A DNA stretch of 64,000 nucleotides from Gemmataceae bacterium (GCA_009691845.1 SIAJ01000012.1:34314-98313), one strand, 5' to 3'. Shown: positions 54,136-63,553, counted from the stretch's first letter. The notes: generated by a model from the sequence alone, not told the origin. Translations and numbers: made by a program.

Positions 54136-55116
54136 TTACCAGTCGTTGCCAACCACTTCGCCGCCGGCACGCGTGCCAAGGGCTCTCCAGGTCGACTGAC
54201 TGATGCTGCTGCCGAAAAATCGCACCGAGCCGTCCATCAGCAAGGCATTCACGCCCTGGGCGTGATAGCTCCGCGAAGTTACGGCGGCATAACAAGTCAG
54301 ATTGGTCGACTTGCCTTCACGGGCCGAGTTGAAATCGATGTCGTAAGCAACACCTCCGTTCGTGTAAGAAACTTTGGTGTTCGGTGGAAACGTCGTCGTG
54401 AAACCGGTTTGATGCACGCGTGCATCCACCCATTCGGTATGGCCGGAGTCCGCCTTAAAGTTGCCACCGTAACCGGCAATCGAGGACGGGTTACTCGGCG
54501 GCGGCACGTGCAATCCGGCAGGGCTCCCTCCGTCGCGGAGATAGGGTGTGTACGCCTTCACTTCGGACATGCCGATCGTATTGCTCAGGCCGTCCGCAAA
54601 ATCCGCTGTGCTGGAAGTGCGATTCACGACGAGCGCTCCATCACCCGATTGTTGAGTGGCGGGATCATAAACAAACCAGGTTCCCATGTTGGCCGCATAA
54701 CTCAGCGGAAAATGCATCAATGCGCCGTCCTGTCGCAATCGGGCATTGATCTCACTCGGACAAATGTAAATGGGAACTTTCTGCTGAGTGACCTGGGGTT
54801 GGCTCGAATAACAAGTCGAAAAATTGATGAGGTTCTTCAGATTGTCCTGCTCGACATACGGGAGAATGTACGCCAAGAGGGAATAGGAATCGCCCGTCGC
54901 CCCAACTGGGTATCTCGCCGCCGAAGGGAATACTTGATTCGTACCTTCGTAGTTGTGGAGAGCCAGCCCAACTTGCTTCAAGTTGTTCTGACACTTCGCG
55001 CGATTGGCCGCCTCACGCACCTTCTGCACGGCCGGCAGGAGCAGGCCAATCAATATCGCAATGATCGCGATAACGACCAATAGTTCGATGAGCGTGAAAG
55101 CGGTGCGACGCGGCAT
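54136..55116 (-). CDS. DUF1559 protein with prepilin-type N-terminus
   Basis: A 326-residue protein. [31 protein letters not shown] is a prepilin N-methylation/cleavage motif (FTLIEL, so E is the fifth residue of the mature protein) with a hydrophobic helix. The DUF1559 body includes CPSEINARL and ends with a C-terminal H-x9-DGSVRF motif ([20 protein letters not shown]). Planctomycetes carry dozens of such pseudopilin-like proteins; function is unknown. It is divergent from hemP across the region with the Fur-box-like palindrome. Confidence 0.93.
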   Translation of the reverse strand: MPRRTAFTLIELLVVIAIIAILIGLLLPAVQKVREAANRAKCQNNLKQVGLALHNYEGTNQVFPSAARYPVGATGDSYSLLAYILPYVEQDNLKNLINFSTCYSSQPQVTQQKVPIYICPSEINARLRQDGALMHFPLSYAANMGTWFVYDPATQQSGDGALVVNRTSSTADFADGLSNTIGMSEVKAYTPYLRDGGSPAGLHVPPPSNPSSIAGYGGNFKADSGHTEWVDARVHQTGFTTTFPPNTKVSYTNGGVAYDIDFNSAREGKSTNLTCYAAVTSRSYHAQGVNALLMDGSVRFFGSSISQSTWRALGTRAGGEVVGNDW

Positions 55117-55215
55117 GAGAAGTCTCTCCCGGAGGGCGGTAAGGCAAAATCCGGAGTTGCGTTGCGAGAGGGGAGACGGAAACCTCCCTGCGTTGGCGGA
55201 GCATACTCACTAATG

Positions 55216-55232
55216 TTGAGATTGTGTCTCAA
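55216..55232. promoter_or_regulatory. Fur-box-like palindrome
   Basis: TTGAGATTGTGTCTCAA, a perfect 6-5-6 inverted repeat of TTGAGA, lies between the divergent DUF1559 and hemP genes. It resembles the TGAGA-N-TCTCA core of Fur sites. A second half-site TGAGTCTCAAT lies at 55372-55382, 35 bp before the hemP start, and an ACTATA/TATAGT palindrome follows at 55233-55248. Confidence 0.6.
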
Positions 55233-55371
55233 CTATAAAAGTATAGTACTTGTACTCTTTACGCTGGCAAGCTCGAATGGCCATTTTTTTGGCGAGTATC
55301 TCGAGGAAATGGACTTCAGTAAGTTCCTACAGTTGAAAAACAGCCCCCGAAAGATAATTTATTGGTGACAC

Positions 55372-55382
55372 TGAGTCTCAAT
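55372..55382. promoter_or_regulatory. Second Fur-like site just upstream of hemP
   Basis: TGAGTCTCAAT shares the TCTCAA half of the palindrome at 55216 and is centred about 40 bp before the hemP ATG, a position fitting repression by an iron-loaded regulator. Confidence 0.5.
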
Positions 55383-55416
55383 TGCAATACCATTCGTTTT
55401 GGAAGCGGGACGGCAT

Positions 55417-55590
55417 ATGGCAGACGAAAATGATCGCGAGGAGCCTCCCGAGCCGGAAGGAACTGGGCCAGGGACGATCATCAACGTTTCCAAGTTATTT
55501 GGAGATCGCCGCGAGATTTGCCTGGAACTGGACGGGGCTCTCTATCGACTTAGAATCAGCCGTAGGAACAGGTTGATTTTGCAGAAGTGA
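55417..55590 (+). CDS. hemP: HemP-family hemin uptake protein
   Basis: A 57-residue protein from the ATG at 55417. The C-terminal core VSKLFGDRREICLELDGALYRLR then RNRLILQK follows the HemP pattern (segment ending YxLRxTxxxKLIL). HemP/HmuP proteins are small cytoplasmic factors needed for expression or function of haem receptors. The Fur-like sites upstream support iron control. The expected receptor gene is not adjacent; a small secreted protein follows after 3 bp. Confidence 0.78.
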   Translation: MADENDREEPPEPEGTGPGTIINVSKLFGDRREICLELDGALYRLRISRRNRLILQK

Positions 55591-55593
55591 CCG

Positions 55594-55815
55594 ATGCTCT
55601 CTCGATTCATCTCGCTGCTGATTGTGTGCCTCGTTTTGGGCGTTGCGTCTCTCGCATCAGCCGACCTCCCCAATCCGAACTACGCTCCAAGCCCGCTCCC
55701 GACTCCCGCGCCGCCCGAACCAGCACGCTGTGGGCAGGGGCTGGCGATTTCCTTGGCCCTGATTGGAATTGGGTTGTTGATCCGACAACGCCGGTGGTCG
55801 AAATCGCCAGCCTGA
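55594..55815 (+). CDS. Small secreted, membrane-tethered protein with PEP-CTERM-like tail
   Basis: A 73-residue protein three bases after the hemP stop, so co-transcribed. It has a signal peptide (MLSRFISLLIVCLVLGVASLASA), a Pro-rich middle (PSPLPTPAPPEPARC) and then a hydrophobic helix (GLAISLALIGIGLL) ending in basic residues (IRQRR). The order PEP motif, helix, Arg cluster resembles C-terminal sorting signals. It carries one Cys in the linker. Function unknown; the context suggests a role in iron/haem handling. Confidence 0.6.
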   Translation: MLSRFISLLIVCLVLGVASLASADLPNPNYAPSPLPTPAPPEPARCGQGLAISLALIGIGLLIRQRRWSKSPA

Positions 55816-55853
55816 TCGAACGTTCGATCTTGCAAAGAGATGAAACGATAGTG

Positions 55854-58800
55854 CTACTTCATCACGCGTAGCAACGGTTCCAATAGCCAGCGGAAGCTTC
55901 CAGATAACTGGGCCGCGAGCACGCCCGCCACGGGAACGATGTACGTGAGGAACGAACCCAGGAAGCCGCTATCCAGCGAGAATTTTCCAGGCGTCGTTCG
56001 TGTCACGCGGCTCACCACTTCGTCGCGGTTCATTTCAACCAGCACATAAACGATTCCGGCCATGCTCGCTCCGCTCAGGCCAATCAGCCCGATGAGGAGC
56101 AGTTTCTCGGGATGGAACGGGTATGACGTGGCTGCCACTAACAATAACGACGACGTGGCCACGGCGGCCCAAACGAGATTGCGAAGCTGTACGAAGAACT
56201 GCGAAATGAAGATGACGACCTGCGTGGCCGCAACCGATTCGGCGAGGGCCACCCACGCAGGATCGTTCGAGGTGTCGGGCTTCTTTTCGTCCTTGCCTTG
56301 GCCTCCGCCGAAGGCTTCATCCACGTTCAAGTCTCTTCCACGCGGAGCAAGAAGTGCGAGACAGAGTCCCGCAACTCCCGAGAGCCGATCGCGAACCTCA
56401 CGCTCAGCCCGTCGTGCGACACCACGTTTCCGACCGGCCGCGAGTTGCTCGGCAAGAATGGCGTCAATTTCGTCTGCAGTCTTACCGAGATTTCGCAAGG
56501 AGTCCGGGGCCTGCGGGTCTTTTTCGACCGCATCGATTAACAATCGCAATTGATGTGCTGGCACTTGCAAGTGCGATAGGCGCGGCTTCTGCGCGAATAG
56601 GGACTTTCCGAAAACTTCAGTCACTTTCGTCGGCAATCGTCCGAACGCCCGCATCATCGGCTGGGCCGCGATCGCGTCCAGTAGGCCCTTCACCTGGCCC
56701 CAGAGAAAGAACAGTCGCACAAGGGTAGTTGCGGAAAGCAGGAATAGCCCTGAAAAGCCCGCAAAGAAGACAAGGTCCCACGACCAGCCTTCGACCGTCG
56801 GCAGCGATTGAAGCCAAATCGCCAGCCCGAATGCTCCAAGGGCGATCATCGTGCCGGCAATGGGCTTCGCGTGGCGAAGTGCGATGGCCTCGTAAGTCAC
56901 CTCGTCGCGCACGGCTTTGTCGGCCACGTGAATCCGGCGAAACTGTTCGGTCGTTGGATAGGGCGAAGGAACGCTGAATCGCTCCGCAATGTGCGTTCGT
57001 TTGAGCTGAATGAACCCCCAGGCCGAGAAGCCGAGGCAGACGAAAAAGAGAGGCGTCATCGGAGACAAGCCTGTGCTCAGATCCACCGCACGCACGAAGA
57101 AGAGCACCTGCCGAGCGAAGTCCGCGTACATGAAGAACCGTGCCAGGAACACTGCCCCAAGCCCGAAGATGGCAAGCAACACCCCGGCGTTCAGGACAAT
57201 CCAACTCGTGGTTTCAAGTGGTGTGTCTCGAGGAGTCGTCGGCAAGACGGCCGATTCTCCTGCTAACGGCTTGCCTCGCAACAGGCGAGCCACGCCGCGG
57301 CGACACAACGGTTTGATGGTTCCCAGGGCCAACGCGGCAAGGCAGAACATCGTCGTTCCGACAAAAACGACGGGCCAGGTCGATGAAAAGCCCTTGGCCT
57401 CCGCATGCGTCCACACCGCACACAGCACCGGGACGGCAAGGATCGCCTGCGAGCCGAGAATGATGTTGCGGTAGAACAGGTCGGGCAGCGAGAGCAACGA
57501 ACCGCCCTTCCAGAACATTCGCGTGTATGGGCTTCCCCATGCGCGAGTGATGAGGAAGCTCCACCAGACGAGGAGGCCCAACCCGATCGGCAGCATGGCC
57601 CCGGGATAATCGAGTGCCGCGAAAATTCGGCTAGATTCCGGATCGGACTCGGACGGTCGGCGTGCGACATAGCCACTCTTGTCGTCGAACTGTGTGTACA
57701 GATGCAGCGGCACGATCGCTCCGTTCGGAGCAACCATACTGATCCAGATGGGGGGCCTCTCGTCCGCGATCTCTGCCTGCTCCATGCCCTGAAGGGCAAA
57801 ACGCGGGGCCCGGTATTCCAGAAGCTGATCATTCAATCCGAACTGCATGAGTGTCGCGTTGAAGTATCCCTGGGCTCCGACGGAGGGGAACAGAACGCGT
57901 TCGGTCGTGGTTTCTTTCACCCAATTCTGATTGCGTGGCACGAGCGGATACGTGGAGCCGATGATGACGCCGCGCATGTAGTACCGGTATTCCGGATGTG
58001 TGAGCATTAAGTCGCCGTCCGTGACGAATACGCGAACATCGGGGCAGTACTCGCGGATCAGCCGAATCAGAAAAAGCTTGTCACGCGTGTCGCTAGCGAT
58101 GACGCCGACATAACGGCACTGCTCGCGTGAAATCGTCGTGAGAATCCGGGACAGCACCTGCCCATTGGCGGCCGTTGTTGCCGATCCGCCTTGTGAAGGG
58201 ACGCCCTCGCCCGAGCCTTGATCGTCCGTGATGGATAATGCGAGCAGCGGGTCTTCCTCGGAAAGGCCACTTTTGCGATCCTTCTCACGGGAGGCGTTGT
58301 TGTACTCGTGCTTCACTCGGGAAATATGAAGCGGGAAACGCAGGCTCAGCACCTGATCGTTGTTCAAACTCGCGAAAGCCTTGCCGAAGCCCGTGCTTCC
58401 TTCGGTCAGTAACGCCACCTTTCCGGGAACGAGTTCAACTCCCGATGGAATTCGCTCCGAGGTCGACGAGCCATCACGGCGAGTGAGAAAATGCAGCACG
58501 GCCCCAAGAGTCGTGCGTGCGGGGATGACCGTAGACGAAAACTCCACGCCATCCTGTCGCCAGGCTGGGAACTGCTCCTTGTTGGCTTCAAAAGAAAAGA
58601 ATTCGTTCTTGCGGATGGCCGTGGCATTGCCAGAGATGATGTTGAATCGAAAGACCGGGTGAGGTTTGACGAGCGAGTAGTTGGAATCGCCCAAAGCCCA
58701 CCAGTCACCGAGCACGAATTGCAATGAAGTCTGCGAGCCTGAAAAGTATGGCCCGACCACCCGAACGGGAACGTGTTCGGGATGCCCCACGTCCGTCATG

Positions 58801-59552
58801 ATCCGCAGTGATTCGTAAAAGGCTTGCTTATGAATGCCCCCCATTGGCGTTTCGCCAACCAGGAAGACCACGCACAGACCGGGCTGTTCGACTTTCTTAT
58901 TCTTGTCGCGGCCATGGCGAAACAACAGGATACCTGGCTTGGTCTCACGCAAATTGCTCGGCGGTTCGCCCGGCTTCGGCTTCGCCTTGCGATCGAGTTC
59001 CCACGGCAACCAGGAACGGTCCAGAATGTAGCCGTCCTTCTTCTCGATTGCACGTTGAATCGCGTCCACGGTTTGATCGAAAGCGTGCCCATACGGCGAA
59101 TCGATCGGGTCGGGTACGGTGGCAATCAAGAACTCGGTCTGGTAGCCGTGAATGTTGCGACGGATTTCTTCCGCAGGTGTGAGCGTGCGATGGTCGTGGC
59201 TTTTGTGAAAATCGAATACGGGCTTCAGGGGATCGTCGTATGCGACTCGAGATGTAATCGCGTCGTCTTTTTTCTCTTCCTTCTTGGCGGCGGACGTGGG
59301 CGTATTGGATCCTGTTTGAGGAACACCGACCGCAAACACGCCCAGCAGGCCGGTCAGCAACAGCCAGGGAAGCGGGGTGGACTTGGTCTTGTCGGGGTCA
59401 AGCACGTGTCGCGACCAACGGGAGCAGCCGTGAAACCCCGACCGCGACGCGCGAAGGCTCCCGGCAAGGCGCGTCCCTGCGTGGCCGGTGAAACAGGGCA
59501 CAGTGTAGCCCAGACCCCGGAAGTCGCACAAGATGGATTGCCAAAGGCCCAC
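55854..59552 (-). CDS. Giant membrane protein, periplasmic-binding-like domain plus multiple helices
   Basis: A 1,232-residue open frame; the first about 50 residues look noncoding and a start at the GTG 59405 (before LDPDKTKSTPLPWLLLTGLLG) is plausible, giving about 1,183. The first hydrophobic stretch is an uncleaved signal or anchor. The next about 600 residues are hydrophilic, with stretches like VGVIASDTRDKLFLIRLIRE and VFVTDGDLML, reminiscent of type 1 substrate-binding folds. The C-terminal half has about 12 hydrophobic helices in clusters, broken by a cytoplasmic helical domain (ADEIDAILAEQL). I do not recognise the family; a membrane transport or sensing role is only inference. Confidence 0.6.
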   Translation of the reverse strand: MGLWQSILCDFRGLGYTVPCFTGHAGTRLAGSLRASRSGFHGCSRWSRHVLDPDKTKSTPLPWLLLTGLLGVFAVGVPQTGSNTPTSAAKKEEKKDDAITSRVAYDDPLKPVFDFHKSHDHRTLTPAEEIRRNIHGYQTEFLIATVPDPIDSPYGHAFDQTVDAIQRAIEKKDGYILDRSWLPWELDRKAKPKPGEPPSNLRETKPGILLFRHGRDKNKKVEQPGLCVVFLVGETPMGGIHKQAFYESLRIMTDVGHPEHVPVRVVGPYFSGSQTSLQFVLGDWWALGDSNYSLVKPHPVFRFNIISGNATAIRKNEFFSFEANKEQFPAWRQDGVEFSSTVIPARTTLGAVLHFLTRRDGSSTSERIPSGVELVPGKVALLTEGSTGFGKAFASLNNDQVLSLRFPLHISRVKHEYNNASREKDRKSGLSEEDPLLALSITDDQGSGEGVPSQGGSATTAANGQVLSRILTTISREQCRYVGVIASDTRDKLFLIRLIREYCPDVRVFVTDGDLMLTHPEYRYYMRGVIIGSTYPLVPRNQNWVKETTTERVLFPSVGAQGYFNATLMQFGLNDQLLEYRAPRFALQGMEQAEIADERPPIWISMVAPNGAIVPLHLYTQFDDKSGYVARRPSESDPESSRIFAALDYPGAMLPIGLGLLVWWSFLITRAWGSPYTRMFWKGGSLLSLPDLFYRNIILGSQAILAVPVLCAVWTHAEAKGFSSTWPVVFVGTTMFCLAALALGTIKPLCRRGVARLLRGKPLAGESAVLPTTPRDTPLETTSWIVLNAGVLLAIFGLGAVFLARFFMYADFARQVLFFVRAVDLSTGLSPMTPLFFVCLGFSAWGFIQLKRTHIAERFSVPSPYPTTEQFRRIHVADKAVRDEVTYEAIALRHAKPIAGTMIALGAFGLAIWLQSLPTVEGWSWDLVFFAGFSGLFLLSATTLVRLFFLWGQVKGLLDAIAAQPMMRAFGRLPTKVTEVFGKSLFAQKPRLSHLQVPAHQLRLLIDAVEKDPQAPDSLRNLGKTADEIDAILAEQLAAGRKRGVARRAEREVRDRLSGVAGLCLALLAPRGRDLNVDEAFGGGQGKDEKKPDTSNDPAWVALAESVAATQVVIFISQFFVQLRNLVWAAVATSSLLLVAATSYPFHPEKLLLIGLIGLSGASMAGIVYVLVEMNRDEVVSRVTRTTPGKFSLDSGFLGSFLTYIVPVAGVLAAQLSGSFRWLLEPLLRVMK

Positions 59553-59604
59553 GAAGAGTCATATCGTGAACCGAATCGACGATCACAAACCAGGAGAGAC
59601 AAAG

Positions 59605-59709
59605 ATGGGAAATCCAGCAGGCATGAGGATGAAGAAGAAGGAAAAACGTCGCAAGAAGCAAGATTTGCGGCTCGCGGCCAAGGCCACTGCGGCCCCGGTC
59701 AAGAAGTAA
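59605..59709 (+). CDS. Tiny lysine/arginine-rich protein (34 aa)
   Basis: A 34-codon gene with a good AGGAGA ribosome-binding site ten bases before the ATG. It reads MGNPAGMRMKKKEKRRKKQD followed by LRLAAKATAAPVKK and a TAA. It is extremely basic, like a nucleic-acid-binding peptide. It is followed directly by a strong bidirectional hairpin (59721-59787). Its start signal, size and terminator all support a real gene; the function is unknown. Confidence 0.6.
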   Translation: MGNPAGMRMKKKEKRRKKQDLRLAAKATAAPVKK

Positions 59710-59720
59710 CCTTCGAAGCC

Positions 59721-59787
59721 GACAAACGGAGCCGCGACCGTAAGGGAGCGGCCGACCGCTTCCTTACGGTCGCGGCTCCATTTGTCT
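59721..59787. terminator. Bidirectional inverted repeat between a 34-aa gene and yebC
   Basis: Arms of about 24 bp (59729-59752 and 59756-59779, one mismatch; core GAGCCGCGACCGTAAGG), extended by GACAAA/TTTGTC. It lies exactly between convergent stops (59709 and 59787). The core CGTAAGGAAGCGG is shared with 31219-31291. Confidence 0.85.
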
Positions 59788-60527
59788 TATTCTTCCATCA
59801 TCTCCGGCGTAATGTTCGCGTTGCAAAACACGGTTTGTACGTCTTCGTAATCGTCCAAGATGTCAATCAGCTTCACGACCTTTCTTCCGATCTCGACATC
59901 CACCTCCATCCAGCTCTTGGGGACTTGTTCCATTTCGGCCGATTCCGGCTTGATGCCCGCAGCTTCCAAAGCCGCTTGAATCGCGTTGAACGCCGTCACT
60001 TCGCACGTGACCACGAGGTTCTCGTCTTCGTGCCGGAGATCCTCGCCACCCGCTTCGAGAACGATATTCATCAGGGCGTCCTCGGTGGTTGAGGCGGCTG
60101 GAATCACGAAGACGCCTCGACGATCGAAGAGGTAAGAAACGGACCCGGGCCCGCCCATGTTGCCGCCCGCTCGCTCGAAGAGCTTGCGAACTTCGCCGTT
60201 GGTTCGGTTGCGGTTGTCGGTGAGAATGTCGCAGATGACGGCCGTTCCGCCCGGGCCGAAGCCTTCGTAGACCAATTCCTCCATCACGATGCCTTCGAGT
60301 TCACCCGTGCCTCGCTTGATCGCCCGTTCGATATTGTCGCGCGGCATCGAGACGGCACGTGCCTTGTCGATGGCATAGCGCAGTTTCAGATTCATGATCG
60401 GATCGCCACCACCCGCTCGGGCCGCGATGATGATGTACCGACTCAGCTTGCTGAAGTGCTTGGCACGTACCGCGTCCTGTTTGCCCTTGCGAGCCGCAAT
60501 GTTCTTTGAGTGTGAATGCCCAGCCAT
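59787..60527 (-). CDS. yebC: YebC/PmpR family regulator
   Basis: A 246-residue protein. The N-terminus MAGHSHSKNIAARKGKQDAV and the ARAGGGDPIMNLKLRYAIDK segment are diagnostic of the YebC/TACO1 family. Members act as transcription regulators or, as recently shown for relatives, help ribosomes translate proline stretches. The terminal EDVQTVFCNANITPEMMEE is intact. It is monocistronic and ends at a bidirectional hairpin. Confidence 0.95.
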   Translation of the reverse strand: MAGHSHSKNIAARKGKQDAVRAKHFSKLSRYIIIAARAGGGDPIMNLKLRYAIDKARAVSMPRDNIERAIKRGTGELEGIVMEELVYEGFGPGGTAVICDILTDNRNRTNGEVRKLFERAGGNMGGPGSVSYLFDRRGVFVIPAASTTEDALMNIVLEAGGEDLRHEDENLVVTCEVTAFNAIQAALEAAGIKPESAEMEQVPKSWMEVDVEIGRKVVKLIDILDDYEDVQTVFCNANITPEMMEE

Positions 60528-60752
60528 GAGTTCTCCTCGGCGTGGGGCGTGTGGCCGCCCCCGAATGATTCAATTTAGGACGTGGTGCAAAGGTCGCAAA
60601 GGTCATCGATATGCTTATGCGGCCGCGGTACGGATTGATGCTAACCAAGTAAGGGAGGCAACCCCTGCCCTCGTTTACGCGTCGGGTGAGTGCGGGATGT
60701 CTCCTGGCTTGCCGCACGCAGAGAATGCGGCATCGCGTGACGGCACTCCCAC

Positions 60753-61622
60753 TCACTTCTTCTCAACGACAGGCTCGAACTGGCTGATCGTGTGAATCGG
60801 GAACAGCCGGTAGCCTGCGGGAACCGTTCCAACGAAGCCCAGGAGTGTCGCAGGCTTTCCATCGATTGGGAACGAGGCAGGCAAGGAGACGGACAGGTCC
60901 ATGCCGTCCTTCTGCTTCAACTCGCACTCGGCCGTGTGGTCTTTCGCGTTGTAGGCTCCCACGGTCAGTCGGCCGATATTCGCGATCTCGACCTTCAGCG
61001 TCTTCTTGAACATCAAATACGGGAGGAGTTTTTCTTCCGTGTTGCTCGTGCGATACAGGGCCTGGAAGCCGCTGGCCTGATAAACGGCCGGCCCGCCTTT
61101 ACTCTTGGCTTCAGGCGGAACAGTGAACGCGAATGCCGGCCCGGCTTCCGGCATCTTCTCCGGTGCTTTCGCATTGGGAAACTTGATGCCGCGAATACCA
61201 CCCTTGATGGGGCCACCTCGAAAACGCAGGTCGGCCACGCCGGACTTTCCTTGATCGACCTCGGCCTCGATGGTCAGCACGTTGATGTCCTTGTATTTCG
61301 TGGTGCCGATCAACGGCTTCTCCAGCCCGGCCACCCGAACGGTCATGGTCTCCTTTTCGTAGTCCCAAGTTACTTCCTGAACCCGGGACATGGCTACGAA
61401 CGTGATGATGCCATCCTTGAATGACGTGGAGCCGACCTCGCGAATCTCGAATGACTCTGGCTTCCCTTCGGCCCAGGAGAGCTTGCGGGTGCCAGCGACG
61501 ATTTTCCACTTCTTGAGCGTGAGTTCCTTGCCCGCCGAATCGGTGACCGTCGGCATTGGTTCTTGGGTGAACGCCAGGCCGGTCACGAGCAGGCTCAACA
61601 CGATGGAAAGTCGAGGAAGCAT
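60753..61622 (-). CDS. Unknown secreted protein
   Basis: A 289-residue protein from the ATG at 61622, with a signal peptide (MLPRLSIVLSLLVTGLAFTQ); the open frame upstream is rejected. Segments ELTLKKWKIVAGTRKLSWAE, FIREVGSTSFKDGI-like strands, NVLTIEAEVDQGKSGVADLR and DLSVSLPASFPIDGKPATLL suggest a beta-sandwich. I do not recognise the family. It is divergent from the next gene (lipoprotein). Confidence 0.65.
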   Translation of the reverse strand: MLPRLSIVLSLLVTGLAFTQEPMPTVTDSAGKELTLKKWKIVAGTRKLSWAEGKPESFEIREVGSTSFKDGIITFVAMSRVQEVTWDYEKETMTVRVAGLEKPLIGTTKYKDINVLTIEAEVDQGKSGVADLRFRGGPIKGGIRGIKFPNAKAPEKMPEAGPAFAFTVPPEAKSKGGPAVYQASGFQALYRTSNTEEKLLPYLMFKKTLKVEIANIGRLTVGAYNAKDHTAECELKQKDGMDLSVSLPASFPIDGKPATLLGFVGTVPAGYRLFPIHTISQFEPVVEKK

Positions 61623-61835
61623 GAGGGCATTCTCTGCGGGGCGGGCGAAGCCTATCGAGCACTCGGATGCTTTAGAGATTTCGGCTTTTTCGGACAGAGA
61701 CCGCAAAGTTCTCCCAATCGTTACAGCCCGTCCATTAAACCACCCCAGATAGGCGATTCCGCGAACCAATATTCATGCGGGCCGGACTTACCGTTTTACA
61801 ATTCAGTGCGAAGGCCCCAATTCAGAGATGCAACC

Positions 61836-62651
61836 ATGCGCGCCCGTACACTTATCGTAATGTCTGCCCTCGGCTGTGTGATGCTGGCCGGTTGCCGAAA
61901 TACGCCTCGCCGTAATCCTGGACCTGCTTATCCACAAGGAATGGGGATTCCGCCTACCAATATTCCAATCGGCCCACCGCCCATGGCCCCGGTGCCCAGC
62001 AAACAGGCTCCTCCAGGGGACGCGGGCGAAACGTGGTTACCCGAGGATACGCCTCCTGGCAAATCGAAGTCCGAATACCCAAAGAAGATGCCGCCTGGCA
62101 AACAGGGCGTTCAACTCGGCGAACCGGACTACGTCGAAAAACCGAAGGCGTTGGAGGATGAAAGCTCCAAGGGTACTCCAGTCGAACCCAAGAAAGTGGA
62201 ACCGGTCGATCAGGCCAAGGGCATCCCGGAGTTCACACAAATTAAGGACGGCGTGAGTGCGGGTCAACGTCCGGAGATCGAAGGTCTCGATTGGCTGAAA
62301 GCGAACGGCTACAAAACGATCGTTTTCGTTCGCAAGGCAGGCGACGACGACACGACCGATCGCCGTCAGGTCGAGAAACGCGAGATGCAATACGTCGGCC
62401 TGGTGGTCGCTGCGGACACGTTCACGCAAGCGTGGATAGAAGAATTCACTCGTGTCGTGGGTGAATCCAAGTCGCGGCCGATATTCGTCTATGGCGATCC
62501 AGCGACAGTCGGATCGGTCTGGTATCTGCACCTGCGAATGGCCGAATTCCTAACGCACGACGAGGCACGAATTCGCGCTGGACGCCTTGGCCTCACGGAT
62601 GAAAAATCCGAGATGTTTCAGGCGGCACTGAAAGTGTTGCCGCGAAACTAA
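61836..62651 (+). CDS. Lipoprotein with a phosphatase-like domain lacking the catalytic Cys
   Basis: A 271-residue protein with lipobox MLAGC (Cys20), a Pro-rich linker (residues 25-130) and a domain resembling dual-specificity/beta-lactamase-hydrolase-like phosphatases: FTQIKDGVSAGQRPEIEGLD, then NGYKTIVFVRKAGDDD and RPIFVYGDPATVGSVWYLHL. In active members the last segment reads HCxxxxxR; here it is Y219-G220-DPATV, so the catalytic Cys and Arg are missing. It is probably inactive; a binding role on the cell surface is inference. Confidence 0.68.
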   Translation: MRARTLIVMSALGCVMLAGCRNTPRRNPGPAYPQGMGIPPTNIPIGPPPMAPVPSKQAPPGDAGETWLPEDTPPGKSKSEYPKKMPPGKQGVQLGEPDYVEKPKALEDESSKGTPVEPKKVEPVDQAKGIPEFTQIKDGVSAGQRPEIEGLDWLKANGYKTIVFVRKAGDDDTTDRRQVEKREMQYVGLVVAADTFTQAWIEEFTRVVGESKSRPIFVYGDPATVGSVWYLHLRMAEFLTHDEARIRAGRLGLTDEKSEMFQAALKVLPRN

Positions 62652-62656
62652 GGACG

Positions 62657-62726
62657 GCGTAGCTGAATTCGTAAGAATTCAGCTCTTCGACTGGGTGGCG
62701 GCTGAATTCTTACGACTTAGCTACGC
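62657..62726. repeat. Imperfect inverted repeat overlapping a gene end
   Basis: The arms 62657-62683 and 62701-62726 carry AAGAATTCAGC and GCTGAATTCTT with GTAGCT/AGCTAC ends. The right arm includes the last codons and TAA of the TatD-like gene, which means the repeat supplies its C-terminal end. Confidence 0.7.
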
Positions 62727-63553
62727 AGTGGTGACGAATCGAGCAACCTCGGCCATTCTTGCCAGTTGTTCGCCTGCCGCCAAAACGCTAGTGGGTTTTC
62801 GTAGACGACCTTGCGAATCTCCGCTTCCGCGTGGCCACGACGTTTCATTTCTTGAATCAGTTCCGGAACGGCCAACGGGTCCGACTTGCCCCAATCGCCT
62901 GCCGAATTCGCCATGATGCGGTCGGTTCCGACCATCTCGATAATGTCGCAGGCCCGGGCCGGTGTGCATTTCGTGGTTGGATAGAGGGTCATCCCACACC
63001 AGAAGCCGTTGTCGAGCGCGAGCTTTACCGTGTGCTCTTCCACGTGGTCGATGCAAACCCGTTCCGGCTTGATGCGACGATCCGCCTTCAGCATGTCCAC
63101 GATCATCCGCGTGCCCTTGTATTTGTCCTCAAGATGCGGCGTGTGAATCAGGATCAACTCGTTGGTCTTCATCGCCAGGTCCATGTGCTCTTGAAAGACG
63201 GTGGCCTCGTTGGCGGTGTTCTTGTTCAAGCCGATCTCGCCGATGCCCAGGACGTTTGGGTTCTTCAAGAACTCCGGAATCAGTGCGATGACCTCTCGCG
63301 AGAGGGAAACATTCTCAGCTTCCTTGGCGTTGATGCACAGCCAGGAATAATGGCGAATGTGAAACTGGGCCGCCCGTTTCGGCTCGACCTCGGTGAGGTG
63401 CCGAAAGTAATCGTGAAACCCGGCCGCCGTGCCGCGATCAAAACCCGCCCAGAACGCTGGCTCCGAAATGGCCGCGCACCCCGCATACGCCATGCGATGA
63501 TAATCATCCGTGGTTCGGGAAATCATGTGGATATGCGGATCGATGTAGTTCAT
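62717..63553 (-). CDS. TatD-family metal-dependent hydrolase
   Basis: A 278-residue protein. IDPHIHM (His-x-His), IGEIGLNK (Glu), LILIHTPH (His), CIDHVEEHT (His) and a later [11 protein letters not shown] (Asp) provide the ordered ligands of the amidohydrolase/TatD two-metal site. TatD proteins include DNases and other phosphodiesterases, but this subgroup (fusion-free, with SDPLAVP at the end) may act on other substrates. Its last codons lie in a repeat. Confidence 0.85.
   Translation of the reverse strand: MNYIDPHIHMISRTTDDYHRMAYAGCAAISEPAFWAGFDRGTAAGFHDYFRHLTEVEPKRAAQFHIRHYSWLCINAKEAENVSLSREVIALIPEFLKNPNVLGIGEIGLNKNTANEATVFQEHMDLAMKTNELILIHTPHLEDKYKGTRMIVDMLKADRRIKPERVCIDHVEEHTVKLALDNGFWCGMTLYPTTKCTPARACDIIEMVGTDRIMANSAGDWGKSDPLAVPELIQEMKRRGHAEAEIRKVVYENPLAFWRQANNWQEWPRLLDSSPLRS

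Noticed and set aside
58824..60092. A 422-codon plus-strand open frame covering the 34-residue gene and part of yebC
   Set aside because: Antisense to two genes; arginine-rich and without any recognisable domain. The short 59605-59709 frame is better supported.
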